A stretch of DNA of 64,000 nt from Rotaria sp. Silwood1 (lineage: Eukaryota; Rotifera; Eurotatoria; Philodinida; Philodinidae), in the NCBI GenBank assembly GCA_905250075.1, contig CAJNOP010000003.1:1996395-2060394 (forward strand). Reading direction: 5' to 3'. The position numbers were made by a program, and so were the translations under genes. Shown here piece after piece: positions 24,958-39,206 of the stretch. The first letter of the stretch is position 1. Each line of letters starts with the position of its first letter. Under the pieces are notes generated by a model. The model was not told the DNA's origin. It was given only the letters and a program-made list of their open reading frames with translations, and did no database searches.

Positions 24958-25578
24958 TTACATTTGGGTTGAAATAATTCCATCATTATTATTCACTTGT
25001 TGTTCTTGTTGTTGTTCATAAGGTAATTCTTCATATGATGGTAGTTTACCACCATCATTGTCTATACTAGTTATTGCTTCAGCGTATGCAGGTGGTAAAT
25101 CTGGTTTAAACTGATGACGTTCAATAGTAGCTATTTGAGGTCGAACAGTAGCCGAATGACGATTAGAAAGCGATCTATTCGGAGAACGAGATTTACATAA
25201 CATTAAACATATACGAAGAATACCAAGACCAAGTGCAATACCAGCTAATATTAAAGCAGCACGTTTTAAATTGTCGCTAAATGAATCCATATTAGATACT
25301 GGGCTTCTTTTTGATGTTGAATCTTGACGAAATTCTGGAAAAGTTAGCCATGGAGTTGTACGTGAACGGATTATTCGTGGTGTTGAGCTTTGAGAATATG
25401 GAGGAGGTGAAACTGAATTAGATAATGAATTATGGGGAATAAAAGTACAATTTTGACGTAGAATATTACATCGTAAACTTAGGACAGAATATTTAATAGG
25501 ACCACATACTGCTTGCGTGACAAGAATGAAAAATAAGCAAATTAATTGCTTTTTTCGATGTTGATATAGCATATACAT
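24958..25578 (-). CDS. single-pass membrane protein with PPxY motifs
   Basis: An uninterrupted 206-residue frame. An N-terminal signal peptide (LICLFFILVTQAVCG, about residues 12-26) is followed by a short extracellular part with two Cys and an N-glycosylation site (NCT), then a Pro/Ser-rich stretch, a transmembrane helix at about 109-130 (AALILAGIALGLGI), a basic stop-transfer segment and a cytoplasmic tail. The tail carries PPAY and a related PSYEELPY; another PPPY lies before the membrane helix. PPxY motifs bind WW domains, for example those of NEDD4-type ubiquitin ligases, so a sorting or ligase-adaptor role like that of Shisa or NDFIP-like proteins is plausible. The Cys content is too low for a Shisa domain. 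Two ATGs lie close together (residues 1 and 3). No family is assigned. Confidence 0.72.
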   Translation of the reverse strand: MYMLYQHRKKQLICLFFILVTQAVCGPIKYSVLSLRCNILRQNCTFIPHNSLSNSVSPPPYSQSSTPRIIRSRTTPWLTFPEFRQDSTSKRSPVSNMDSFSDNLKRAALILAGIALGLGILRICLMLCKSRSPNRSLSNRHSATVRPQIATIERHQFKPDLPPAYAEAITSIDNDGGKLPSYEELPYEQQQEQQVNNNDGIISTQM

Positions 25579-26044
25579 GATAAGTGTGTCTGTTTGATAC
25601 GCGACCGTCGAATTTTTTTATCCTTTGTCTACTTCTTCTGCTCTTTTCTTATTCTAACTCAACGACGAACGACTTTTACTTTGTGTGTCACTATACTGAT
25701 GACAACTCAGTATCATAAAGGTATCTTATATTGACTTAAAGTCGAGAAAATGAGAGAAAAGAAACAACAGCTTTAAAAAGAGTAACATATTGAAAAAAAA
25801 CGAGTAGAGAGAGAGAGAAGAATAAAAAAACGACAAACGAGAATCTTCGATGAATACCATTATCAATCCTTTTAGTGAAAATGTTCTCACTTTACATTAC
25901 GTAATGGTTTTTTTCGTCATCTTGACATATTTTCAATATGTGTAATGATTTATTGTTTTATCAAAAAGTATTACAATAATTAATCGATATCTAATTATAC
26001 AATGAACATTTTTTCTTCTTATAAAAAATTTAAAATTTTCATGC
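25579..26044. other. intergenic, promoter side of the PPxY membrane-protein gene
   Basis: It contains a GA-rich run at about 25806-25822. TTTATT at 25949-25954 is a good minus-strand poly(A) signal for the phosphatase gene, about 90 bases past its stop. Confidence 0.5.
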
Positions 26045-27336
26045 TTATTTCGACCGCATTGTATTTGAACGACGAATTGTTTTCGAACTAGTAAATTTGT
26101 TTTTAGAACCATGATAACGTTTTGTTGTTGAAGGTATAACAGATGTTTTTTCGACTTGTTTATCATGAGAAAGTATTTGTTGTTCATCAATAACAATAGA
26201 TGCAGATGGGTTTTCTTCATTTATAGTTATAATTCGTTTTAATTTTTGTTCTTGATTATTATCGATTATTTGTTCGGTGACTACGATAGGATAACATTTA
26301 TACACATATATATAAACTAATCAAGAAGAAAACAAAACAAAACAAAAAAGAAAAATACTCGAAGGCATATTTTGTTCAATCACATTAGTGTTCAATTCAT
26401 CATTTGAAAATTGTTTTAATGATATATCTCCATTTATCATTCGTTCATAGGCACGTTGATTATCGTCACACATGTGCAAATCATCCTCGGTTCGTAATGG
26501 ACTACCAAACTTTTTTTCGAGTTTTTTTTGTGCCTAAAAATTATAAAACATAAATGATTTATCTGATCTAATCAATTTATTAATATAGATATTCAAGCAT
26601 AGAAAGAAAAACAAAGTAAAAACTTTACATTGACCAATAAACTGGTTCAGCAATAAAAGCCGGTTCAAATTGTTGCCAATAGATATTTAAGGAACTTTTA
26701 ACAAAATTTTCATCATTATCAAATGCATAACTAGGATAACGTCGTGTTAAACGATACCAATTCTAACGCAAACGATAATAAACATAAATATGTTATTATA
26801 TTTTAGCAGAACATACTTTTTTAACATCATTTGTATAATATTTTTTTAATTGAGATAAAAATCCTGGATTTGGATGAATATAACCTCTAGCACCTTTAAC
26901 AATTTGAAGAGCTTTTTCTACATCATAATCTCCAATAGTCATAACATAAGCTAAAACAATTGTTGCACTTCTTGACACTCCTGCTTGACTATAAATATGG
27001 AAAAAAACAAAAATTCACTATTAAACTCTCAAGATCTTTTCGTTTCTTTTTTTTTTACCAATGAACAAGAATATTTTCATGTTCAATTCTTGCTTGATGA
27101 ATAAATTCAATACATTTTTCAAAATATTGTGCAAGATCTTGTTCTTGTGCATCAGCTGCTGGAATATTTAATATATGTGTTGGTTTATATTCTTCTTTGT
27201 CAACAATTATATCTGGTATATCAATAACGCATAAAATACGTTTGACTTTATTTTTAACCATCAAGGCACTATTGGTTCGATCTTTTAATGAACCCAAATA
27301 GAGATGTGGTAGAACAAGTGACATTTCGCCACCCAT
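26045..27336 (-). CDS. DUSP22: DUSP22/DUSP15-type dual-specificity phosphatase
   Basis: Five exons (27336-27059, 26988-26817, 26762-26643, 26533-26359, 26280-26045) join in frame to 326 residues. The start MGGEMSLVLPHLYLGS aligns with human DUSP22 (MGNGMNKILPGLYIGN), and Gly2 fits N-myristoylation, known for DUSP22 and DUSP15. The catalytic loop HCQAGVSR (residues 92-99) has the Cys nucleophile and Arg; its Cys codon is split by intron 1. AAD at about 70-72 supplies the general acid. Dual-specificity phosphatases of this group act on signalling kinases at membranes. Human DUSP22 has 184 residues; here about 160 extra residues follow the phosphatase domain, polar and ending in a basic Ser/Thr-rich tail (KTIRRSNTMRSK). 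Orthology to DUSP22 versus DUSP15 is not resolved. Confidence 0.88.
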
Positions 27337-28589
27337 ATTAACTGGTCGTATTTTGTTGTCAACCTGGTGATGATGAGATAAAAATCATAAATAAATAAAA
27401 TTGAAATAAGACTTTTTTTTTAATTATATATTTAATCGAAAAAAAAAATGATTAGTTTTTTATGCTTGTAACCAAGGAAATATCAAGTTATGTTTACATT
27501 GGGATAAATACCTTACGATCCAAATAACGTTGAGAAAACGGCATCGAATATCTTTTTGTGTTGCAGAATTCTGTCGGGAAAAACAAGAAAATAACACAGC
27601 TAGATTGTAGGATAAATCAGTACATTTTTTGGAGAGAAATAAGAAAGGTTACATTAATCTTTTTTTTCTCGTTGCTTATGTCAAAGGCGACAAATAATAA
27701 AGACGAGCAGACACCGAGAAAAAACTATTAGTTTGCGTTTTATATTGAGTCTCATTGCTACAACAGGATATTTACTTGATATCTTTGCTTTAATGTACAT
27801 TGACATTGTTCAAAGCTATAATACATTGTTTTTATCCAATATAGAAGCAACAAATGATAAATTGCATAACAAATTATTGTTTTTCTAATATTCTTATAAA
27901 TATATTCGGTGAGAGAATATTATTTTAATTAAAAAAAAATTCATTTTGTTTCTATCATGATTTGTTTTTTTTTTTTCTTTTGAATCTTTCGTAGATATGT
28001 AAAAAGTAGACAAACAAATTACACTTAGTATACAAGAAGATTGATGTTTGACTTTTTTGTTTTTTTTTTTTTGTCTTTTTTTTCTTCTTTTTTTTGCCGT
28101 TCGTATGTATGATCGTCGTTGTAGAACAACACAAAAAAGAAAAAGAAAATAGTATAGAAGAGAAAGAACGAGCCATGATGAAATGAAAGAGATAGAAAAA
28201 AGAGAAAGAAAAGAGGAAGATATAAGTAATCGGTCTATGCCATTGCCCATTTGTCAACAATCTACACATACACACACAAACGCAATCGAGATCCGAGCCT
28301 ATTCTCACAGAGTAGCGCATAAAAGGCACATAAATACACACACACACACCACACAGCTATCGGACCCTGAGATATGCAGAAGAAAAGAGAAAGAGAGACG
28401 ATTGACTAGCGAATTGTGGCCGGGCCGTCTGCTGTTGTTTTGAGAGAAGAAAGACTTGATCGACTCGTTAATACGCGTGTGTATGAATGTGCGTTGAAAG
28501 AAGATCCGTTGTTTCATCACTCTAATTAATAGAAATACAAAAAAAAAGAATAATATTAAAAAAAAGAAACAGATAGAATTATCACCTTG
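27337..28589. other. intergenic, between phosphatase start and R3HDM 3' end
   Basis: It holds the phosphatase promoter side and probably the last exon and 3' UTR of R3HDM. A strongly purine/pyrimidine-skewed block runs about 27955-28225, and a CA-rich stretch lies near 28262-28355. A long minus-strand frame continues from R3HDM exon 8 to 28305, but its composition after GPAQ looks like intron read-through. Confidence 0.45.
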
Positions 28590-32051
<3,462 letters not shown>

Positions 32052-32866
32052 TTTAAAGAAAAAAAATTTTAATTTCTTGTGTTTTTTTTTAATTTAACTA
32101 TTATTATTTTAAAGTATAATTTATGCAAGCACCATCAACACGGTGTATGGAAGAGATACAAAACGATGATCACATGAAATAAAATTGTAACTAAACAGAA
32201 CAAACATATAAACTAAAATTTCTCTTTGTTTTTTCAATTTTTTTTTCATGTCTACCTGTGCGTTTCGATATACTTGACTTCAAAAAAAAAAAATACTTAA
32301 TAAAATGTACAAAACAACAGCTAATAGAATAAAGTGTCGTATAGAAAAAAATTGAAAACTAGGAGAAATATCTTGTTGATGAACTGATTTTGTGTTTAAG
32401 AATGAAGTATAGAAGAAGCAAACAAACAAATTGGAGAAAGAACGATAAAAAAAACAATATGTCAACAATTGAAAATAAACAATTTAATTTATTGGTTTAA
32501 TTGATAATCATAAAAAATTTTATTTTTCTTTTTATGTTTTTAATAAAAATTATCTGAAAATTTTATTTTATTTTTTGATATTTTAATTATACACGTCGCT
32601 AGATACTTATCTTAAAACTGAAATAAAATAAATAACAACTAGTGTTCAATTTTTATTTTCAAAATATTTCATTCTTAGACAAAAAAAAAATTATTTTCAA
32701 ATATGTAATTATAATCATTATTATTATAGAGGTCAGTAGTAAATATAAATGTTTTTTTCCTGTTAAACCAATAAAAACTGTGTTTCTTATTGCATCAGAA
32801 ATCAGGTTTTTATATATATTACGAAATTGACAATAACTAAACAAATCTATTGGTAATAACAAAAAT
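32052..32866. promoter_or_regulatory. divergent intergenic region between R3HDM and EIF2S2
   Basis: 815 bp of very AT-rich DNA separates the two start codons, so both promoters must lie here or in unseen 5' UTR exons. No TATA box or other motif stands out from the background. Short frames in it are low-complexity. Confidence 0.45.
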
Positions 32867-34209
32867 ATGGCTGAAGCAGGCGATACACCTGATGATGTGA
32901 GTTCTATTTCGAATAATTCTTATAAATGAAAAGATAATTTTATATTTAGTCAATATTCGATTTGAGTAAAAAGAAAAAGAAAAAGAAGCCACGAGATGAT
33001 CAAACAAATACTGAGAAAGAAGTTGATGAAAATGTTTCGAATGAACAATCAACAACAATAACAACAACAACAACGAAAGAAAAAAAAAGTAAAAATGTAG
33101 CTTTTGCAACAGAATCATCTAAAGTAAGAAAAAAGAAATAAAAGAAATCTTCTTTTGAATTTATTTTTGTTGTTGAATGTTATTTAGAATCAAGATAATG
33201 TCGCAGCTGAACAAGCAACCGGTGGTGGTGCTGCTGGTGAAGATGATGATGAGGGTGATGTTCTTGCACTTCGTAAAAAGAAAAAAAAGAAATCAACACG
33301 TGATGCAACTGGAACCACTGGTGAAGGTGATATACAAGTAATTTTATTCGTAGCTTCTATAATAAATATGAAACAAGTTATATTTTTTTTTATGTAGAAA
33401 GAAACTGCAGCTGGTACAGTAGGCGATGAAACAACGAGTGACACAACATCAGTACAAGGCGAATATACATATGAAGATGTAAGACAATGATCTATATATA
33501 TGAAGAATAATATTTGTTGAGTCATATTGAGCATTGTTCTTTCATTTTTCTAGTTATTATCTCGAGTATTTAATATTATTCGTGAGAAAAATCCGAATGT
33601 AATCGATGGTGAAAAAATTAAATTAACTCTAAAACCACCACAAGTTGCACGTATTGGTACTAAACGTACGTCATTTTCTAATTTTGGTGAAATATGTAAA
33701 TCGTAAGTTATATTTAAAATAAAAACTAAACTTGAAAATAAACGAAAACTTTCATTTTTAGCCTTAAACGACAAGAAAAACATTTACATCAATATTTACT
33801 CGCTGAATTGGGTACAAAGTAAGTTGAATGAATATCGTTTTTTTTTTGTTTTTAATTAAATTTTTATTTATCTTCTTAGTGGTTCTATTGATGCTAATAA
33901 TGCATTAATTATCAAAGGACGTTTTCAACAAAAACAAATTGAAAATGTACTTCGATCATATATAAGTAAGACTATTTCATTGAAATTTAAACAAATGTTA
34001 TGGTTCTTTTTTTTCTTTCATTGTATATTTTAGAGGAATATGTTATTTGTAAAACATGTCGTTCACCTGATACATCATTACAAAAAGAAGAACGTTTATC
34101 AGTACTTTTATGTAATAATTGTCGGTCGCGTTATTTTGTTTCTGGTATCAAAACTGGTTTTCAAGCACAAGTTGGAAAACGTGCAGCAACACGTGCGAAA
34201 GCTACATAG
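32867..34209 (+). CDS. EIF2S2: translation initiation factor eIF2 subunit beta
   Basis: Eight exons (32867-32896, 32950-33123, 33188-33337, 33398-33478, 33554-33702, 33762-33818, 33880-33965, 34034-34209) join in frame to 300 residues (human 333). The N-terminal half carries lysine blocks (KKKKKKK near residue 16, KEKK, and KKKKKK near 98), which in this family bind eIF5 and eIF2Bepsilon. The C-terminal half has the conserved core ([41 protein letters not shown]) and a C2-C2 zinc finger, CKTC..CNNC, near residues 247-271. eIF2 brings initiator Met-tRNA to the small ribosomal subunit. The first exon is only 30 nt. ABHD11 starts 212 bp downstream on the same strand. Confidence 0.96.
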
Positions 34210-34309
34210 AAAAAAAGAAAACGCTGTCTTTTTTTTTTCTTGCTCTTGGTTATTTTTTTTCCTTTTTTTTTTCTGTTGTCTTGGATTTGATGCGTACACT
34301 TTTTATTTA

Positions 34310-34315
34310 AATAAA
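34310..34315 (+). terminator. poly(A) signal of EIF2S2
   Basis: AATAAA 101 bases past the EIF2S2 stop and about 110 bases before the ABHD11 start. Confidence 0.6.
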
Positions 34316-34421
34316 AACACAACATGAAGAAAAAAAAATATATTAGACATCAGATAATATCCATAATTCTGATTGCAGATGAATAAGTTTTTGAAATGTT
34401 GTTCAGGTTTGATTTCTTTCA

Positions 34422-35728
34422 ATGGAAAAAATCGAACAATTTTATTCAGTTTTCAACGTTTTCAACATATATCGTAGGTTTATTTTAGCAAGAAAACTAG
34501 TTTATCTATTGAACAATTTTAGATCGACTAGTGCAGTTACTTTAGTTGAAGATGTATATAATCCACGGAAGGGAATGGCTGATCCAGAACGATGTCTTAT
34601 TATTTCGTATGCATATTGATTTAGTGTGAATGCAATCTTTTGTTAATTAGGCTGAAAAAAATATTCACAACAAGAAAAATTTAAGATTATTCTGTTGTTT
34701 TATTTGATTCTAGACATGGTCTATTTGGTACTCGTACAAATTGGAGATCGTTAGCTAAAGCATTTAGTGAACGAGCAAAAATCAAAGTATTTAATATTAA
34801 TTTAATATTTTCATTATTTGCAAACAAAAGAAAGTATTTTTCATTCGTCAAATATTCAGGTAGTAACAGTTGATATGCGTAATCATGGTAATTCTCCATA
34901 TACAACATCTATGACTTATTTTGATATGGCTTCGGATTTAATTCGAACTATAGAAAAACATAGCATGCCAAAAACAATTTTAATGGGTCATAGTATGGGT
35001 GGTAAAGCATCGATGCTTGTTGCTTTAGAAAAAGTAAATATTTAAGAAAAAAAGTAGCTTTGTTTGTTTTTCCTTGTTAGATGTAGCCGACACTTTTACG
35101 AAAATTGATCGTAGTTGATATAGCACCAACAATAAGTGCATCTGCAGGAGAAATGCCGTTATATATTCCAATTTTACTTAATAATCTACATCGAATACAG
35201 AGTGAAAAAGATATTGCTGCAGCAAGACGTGCTATGGATGTAATATTACAAGCATCAGCTGAATCATTACGACAGGTTACTTTCAGATTTCATGAGAAAT
35301 TTTTAAAGCAGAAAAATAAAAAATTGTTGTATTCTATAGAATAAAGGTGTTCGGGATTTTCTTTTAATGCTCATTGCTTATGATGAAGCAAGTGGACAAT
35401 TTGTATGGCGAGCTAATTTAGAAACTCTTGAAGAATATATGAATGATATTATGCATTTTCCAGCTGAATATGATAATGCAACATCTGATGTTGAAACATT
35501 ATTTATTGCTGGAGCAAAGTCAAATTACATTAAGTATTGTGATATTTCTTTTTAATGAGGTTTGATTCTCTGAAAGTTTTATATTTTAGTGATGAATCAA
35601 TCTCCAAAATACAACGTTTATTTCCTTCACATCGTCTTATTCGAATTCCGAATGCTGGTCATTGGGTGCATTCAGAAAGACCTCACGATTTTTTAAATTG
35701 TGTTTTACCTGAATTAAAAATCAAATAA
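34422..35728 (+). CDS. ABHD11: ABHD11-type alpha/beta hydrolase
   Basis: Six exons (34422-34606, 34714-34786, 34860-35033, 35087-35275, 35340-35533, 35590-35728) join in frame to 317 residues (human ABHD11 has 315). Conserved landmarks in order are HGLFGTRTNWRSLAKAFSE (oxyanion region), VVTVDMRNHGNSP, the nucleophile elbow GHSMGGKA, LIVVDIAPT, the FVWRANLETL segment and the catalytic His in PNAGHWVHSERP. The N-terminal ~45 residues are basic and lack the hydrolase fold, consistent with a mitochondrial targeting sequence. ABHD11 is a mitochondrial serine hydrolase linked to 2-oxoglutarate dehydrogenase and lipoyl protection. The ATG choice is not certain, because no upstream stop or family similarity constrains the N-terminus. 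An AATAAA overlaps the TAA stop. The short gap to EIF2S2 leaves about 110 bp for a promoter. Confidence 0.93.
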
Positions 35729-38700
35729 ATTTATGTATTTTTCTTGTTTTCGTAGTAAACATATGGATTGTGTCGTACAGAAGGAAGAAGAAATATTGTA
35801 TTAATATTGGATAAAAAGAGTCGAATCATCAATTTTTTTACTTATAAGTCAAAATGTCAATCAGTATTCTAATAAGATACAAATCAATTTAGGTTTATTT
35901 GTATTCTTGAAAGTTGAATTATTTTTCCAGATCCTTTTCCTTTATTCCTATCCTACTTCGTTATTTAACTGAGAAGTTAAATAATTTGCAGTTCCTTTTA
36001 ATAATATTAACACTTGGAATAGAATGAGAAAATAATTGAGTTGGTATAATTTAATATCTTACTTCTGCTGGTACCATTTATTTTAAAATTTTCTTTGTTA
36101 TTTCCACTATTTTATAGTACTCAGATTCTTTCGTAGTATCGACATTGACAGAGCAAATCAACTATCGCCAAAGTTCAATGAATTCGAAAGAAAATTAGGA
36201 GAACATTTTTCACTGCCATCGACAATGAATTATACGTCAAAATTAGAAATACAGTGAAGAAAATTAGCTGCAACATACTCTCAATATTGCTTCGAATCTT
36301 TTTTCGAGTGCATAGATATTGAGGATGACAACAACCTATACCAATACTATTATTATACATTGAATGACTCTTTTCACGAGTTTCAAATTCAAAAGAGGGA
36401 ACAGCGATAGGATGCCTGAATCATTTTCAGGCTGTAAGAGAGTGAAAGTTTATGTATCTCGACTTTTGTCCTAAGGATCATTTGCATCGTGTGCTCTTTA
36501 ATGAATGTGTAGGTTTAATAGGGTCACGAACAGTAATAAAATACCATAAAGTAACAAACAACAACATTAAGAGTAACAGAGGAACTTCATGACAAATTAT
36601 CTAGCCAGACGAGAGATGTCAGCTCATAGGAGTGACATTGCGAAAAAATATACGTTCTGACTTTTTATTTAATCGAAAGCGAAGTTGCATTCTTAACAAA
36701 TGTTTCATTTGTTTTTGTGAACTAGTTTCAGTACATTGCAAATATCGAAATGAATGCTTTTAGAGGAAACAATAATGTATTTATTTTTCATCATTAGAAA
36801 GTCACTTATTTGATGGACAAGAATCGAATAAAATGATTGAGAATAGGCATTCTTCAGTCTTGTCTCGGAAGCAAAGATCCAAAGATCACTGTCTTCGTAA
36901 CTTCTTCTATTATATACTAATCCTTACAGAAGCGTCTTCTATGAGGGTGAGCATGAGGGGTGTAGACAAGCCATCTCTCTACTCGTGTCCCGCACCTCAA
37001 TCTCATTTTACATACCTTCAACGTGCTTGCTCAAAAAAAAGGAAATAATTTTGTAAACATTTTTCTCCCTTCTGAAAGGGCTGAGACATACCTTCAAACA
37101 GAAAAGAAAAAACAGTGAGAAAAATCTTTTGTTTTTATTTCAAAAAACAAAGCATTCGATTCATTTTCGATTTTATCTTCGACGATCCCATCAACATATA
37201 CCAGCTAAGTATGCATTTGAAACAGAAGAACGAAGCCTTTTCTTTATTCCCTATGCTTGCTTTCGAAATTAATGTTCTTTCTGATTAATATTGGTTCGAA
37301 ATTATGATTTGATCGCAATCGTAACAGGAAAATTTATTTCCAATACATGTTGACCGACGATGTTAGGTAATGATTGCGACCAGAGTGGTATTATCAACTT
37401 GAGTGAGGTGTAAATGAGGCTGGTGATAATACTGTTCATGAAATTCATACTGCCAATGTAGTATCCGGTCAAGTGATCCACATGCTCAAAATAAGGCTAC
37501 TGATCATCTGTCAGAGCTTTTGGCAAGTAGTAAACGTAAGTACGAGTGTTCAGATGGGATTCGCCTATCCACATCCCACCCTCACCCTCCCTCCACGTTC
37601 ACACCCGTACCGGCACCAAAACCTCACCCTGTTGGTCGCTGCCACTAAACATAGATACTATTCAAAGAGACATACAGATTAGTAATCTGTCGAGACATAT
37701 CGACTCAACCGATGATGGATAGTTTTAGAGTATTGATATGTCAAAAAAATTGTATAAGTTCTATGAATAGTGTCATAGAGGTCAATTCTGTTAGATGCCT
37801 TTTGACAAACACTATAGACCAGTTCTTGATCCATTTTCTCGTGATTAATCATATATTCAGATCGTTTTATTTGATACTACTAGATAAATGCCACCATTGT
37901 GGATATATGAAGCACTAAATATTTATTTGCATACCTAAACAGCGTGTCCGATTATTAATACTTGTGTTTTGCTCTTTGTGGATGTCACTAATTACATTTG
38001 CGCTAAGCAGATGCTATAGCATATTTCATCCGAATAGAAATACTTTTTCAGCAAGATGCATAAGAAACTATTTCAGAACAGGGAAGAGACTTCCTAATGC
38101 GAACCAGCATCAATAGTACCAGTACATGAACATTGACTGAATGCAAAAGAACGACTATCACTCTTTCTAATGCTATTGTCGACAGATGAATATTCAGGTG
38201 GGTGTTTAAAAAATGCACACTAATTTTTGTTGTTGAAGATGTATATTTAATCAGCCTTTGGCAACAATGGTCGCCAAAATCGTTAAGGATAGACAGAGGG
38301 ACAGTAACTATATTAGATGAGATGGTGATGGGATAAACATATGTAAAAGAAATACATTGCACAAATCTAATCGCAAAAGTCTTGACGCAAAATGTTCGTT
38401 TGTCGTTTTTGTCATCAGAAAACAGCTAGTGAGAATAAACAAAACCTTGCCAAAATCAGAATTTTTTGATCTTTTCAAATAAACGTACTCAATTGCTGTC
38501 TCCAATGATATCTTTTTCGCTGTGAGCAAAGATTCCAAAAGACAGAAAATGATGTCTACAAAGAATTTTGTTTGTTTTCTATTGTGTATTTTGATGGAAG
38601 CTTAGTAAAGCCTGTTTAATTTTCTACCCTAAGTGATCTTAATTCTAATTAAGTCTTTTTATTTTTCACAAACCAATTGATAGGGTCGAAAAATGATCTA

Positions 38701-39052
38701 AGGATTTCTCTCACAATTTTTTCAACATGGATTGATGGGTTTATCGTTGACTTTCTAATTATCAAGGCGACTTGAACTTATTTTACATTAAGAGATTTCA
38801 TCCATAATTCGGAGTACACATTAGCAAGACATAAGAAGTACACATCAAAATATTAGAGCACAAGGGACGATATAAAATTATCTTGACAATCAGTTTCATT
38901 GATCTAAATGTTCCATTGTTTTTGATTTAATAGTGCTAGTTGTGATAAACTACTATCCATTCAGAAATACAGTGGACTCGATTGTAAGTTGCATAACTTT
39001 TGAAAGAACGTAGCTAGAGAGTTGTGGTTGTCAGTATCCACAAGAGGACAGA
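35729..39052. other. gene-poor intergenic region
   Basis: No gene can be supported. Two patches depart from the AT-rich background: 36938-37005 (GGGTGAG and GAGGGGTGT, then GTCCCGCACC) and 37556-37632 (a C-rich stretch with CCCACC, CACCCT and CCTCCC). Both resemble degenerate telomere-like sequence and lie within 2.5 kb of the TGTGGG array. Minus-strand frames at 38048-38540 show no recognisable domain. Confidence 0.5.
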
Positions 39053-39100
39053 TAGGGTGTGGGTGTGGGTGTGGGTGGGTGTGGGTGTGAGTGTGGGGTA
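39053..39100 (+). repeat. interstitial telomere-like (TGTGGG)n array
   Basis: About 48 bases consist almost wholly of GGGTGT units, with one shortened unit (GGGTGGG) and one G-to-A change (GAGTGT). The plus strand is the G-rich strand. TGTGGG is the telomere repeat reported for the bdelloid rotifer Adineta vaga. A less regular G-rich tail (GGTAGGTAGGTGAGGGTGAG) continues to about 39123. Confidence 0.8.
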
Positions 39101-39151
39101 TAGGTAGGTAGGTGAGGGTGAGAGTATTAGTACAAGAGAATACGAGATGCA

Positions 39152-39206
39152 ACCGCACACTCACACCTACATTCCACATCCACCAACACTCACATCCCAC
39201 ACTCAC
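39152..39206 (-). repeat. degenerate telomere-like array in opposite orientation
   Basis: A C/A-rich stretch with CACACTCAC, CCACATCCACC and CATCCCACACTCAC words. Its reverse complement reads as degenerate TGTGGG/TGTGAG units. With the preceding G-rich array it makes a G-strand then C-strand arrangement separated by about 30-50 bases. Confidence 0.55.

Noticed and set aside
28305-28589. Continuation of R3HDM exon 8 as coding sequence to 28305
   Set aside because: After GPAQ a GT donor occurs and the following residues are Phe/Leu runs and Cys/Val repeats from CA-rich DNA, so it looks like intron read-through. The true last exon is not placed.
37556-37682. Pro/His-rich plus-strand frame in the C-rich patch
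   Set aside because: The composition follows from the CACCCT-type repeats; no conserved motif.
38048-38540. Two overlapping minus-strand frames as a possible gene
   Set aside because: No domain, no convincing splice sites joining them, composition like background.
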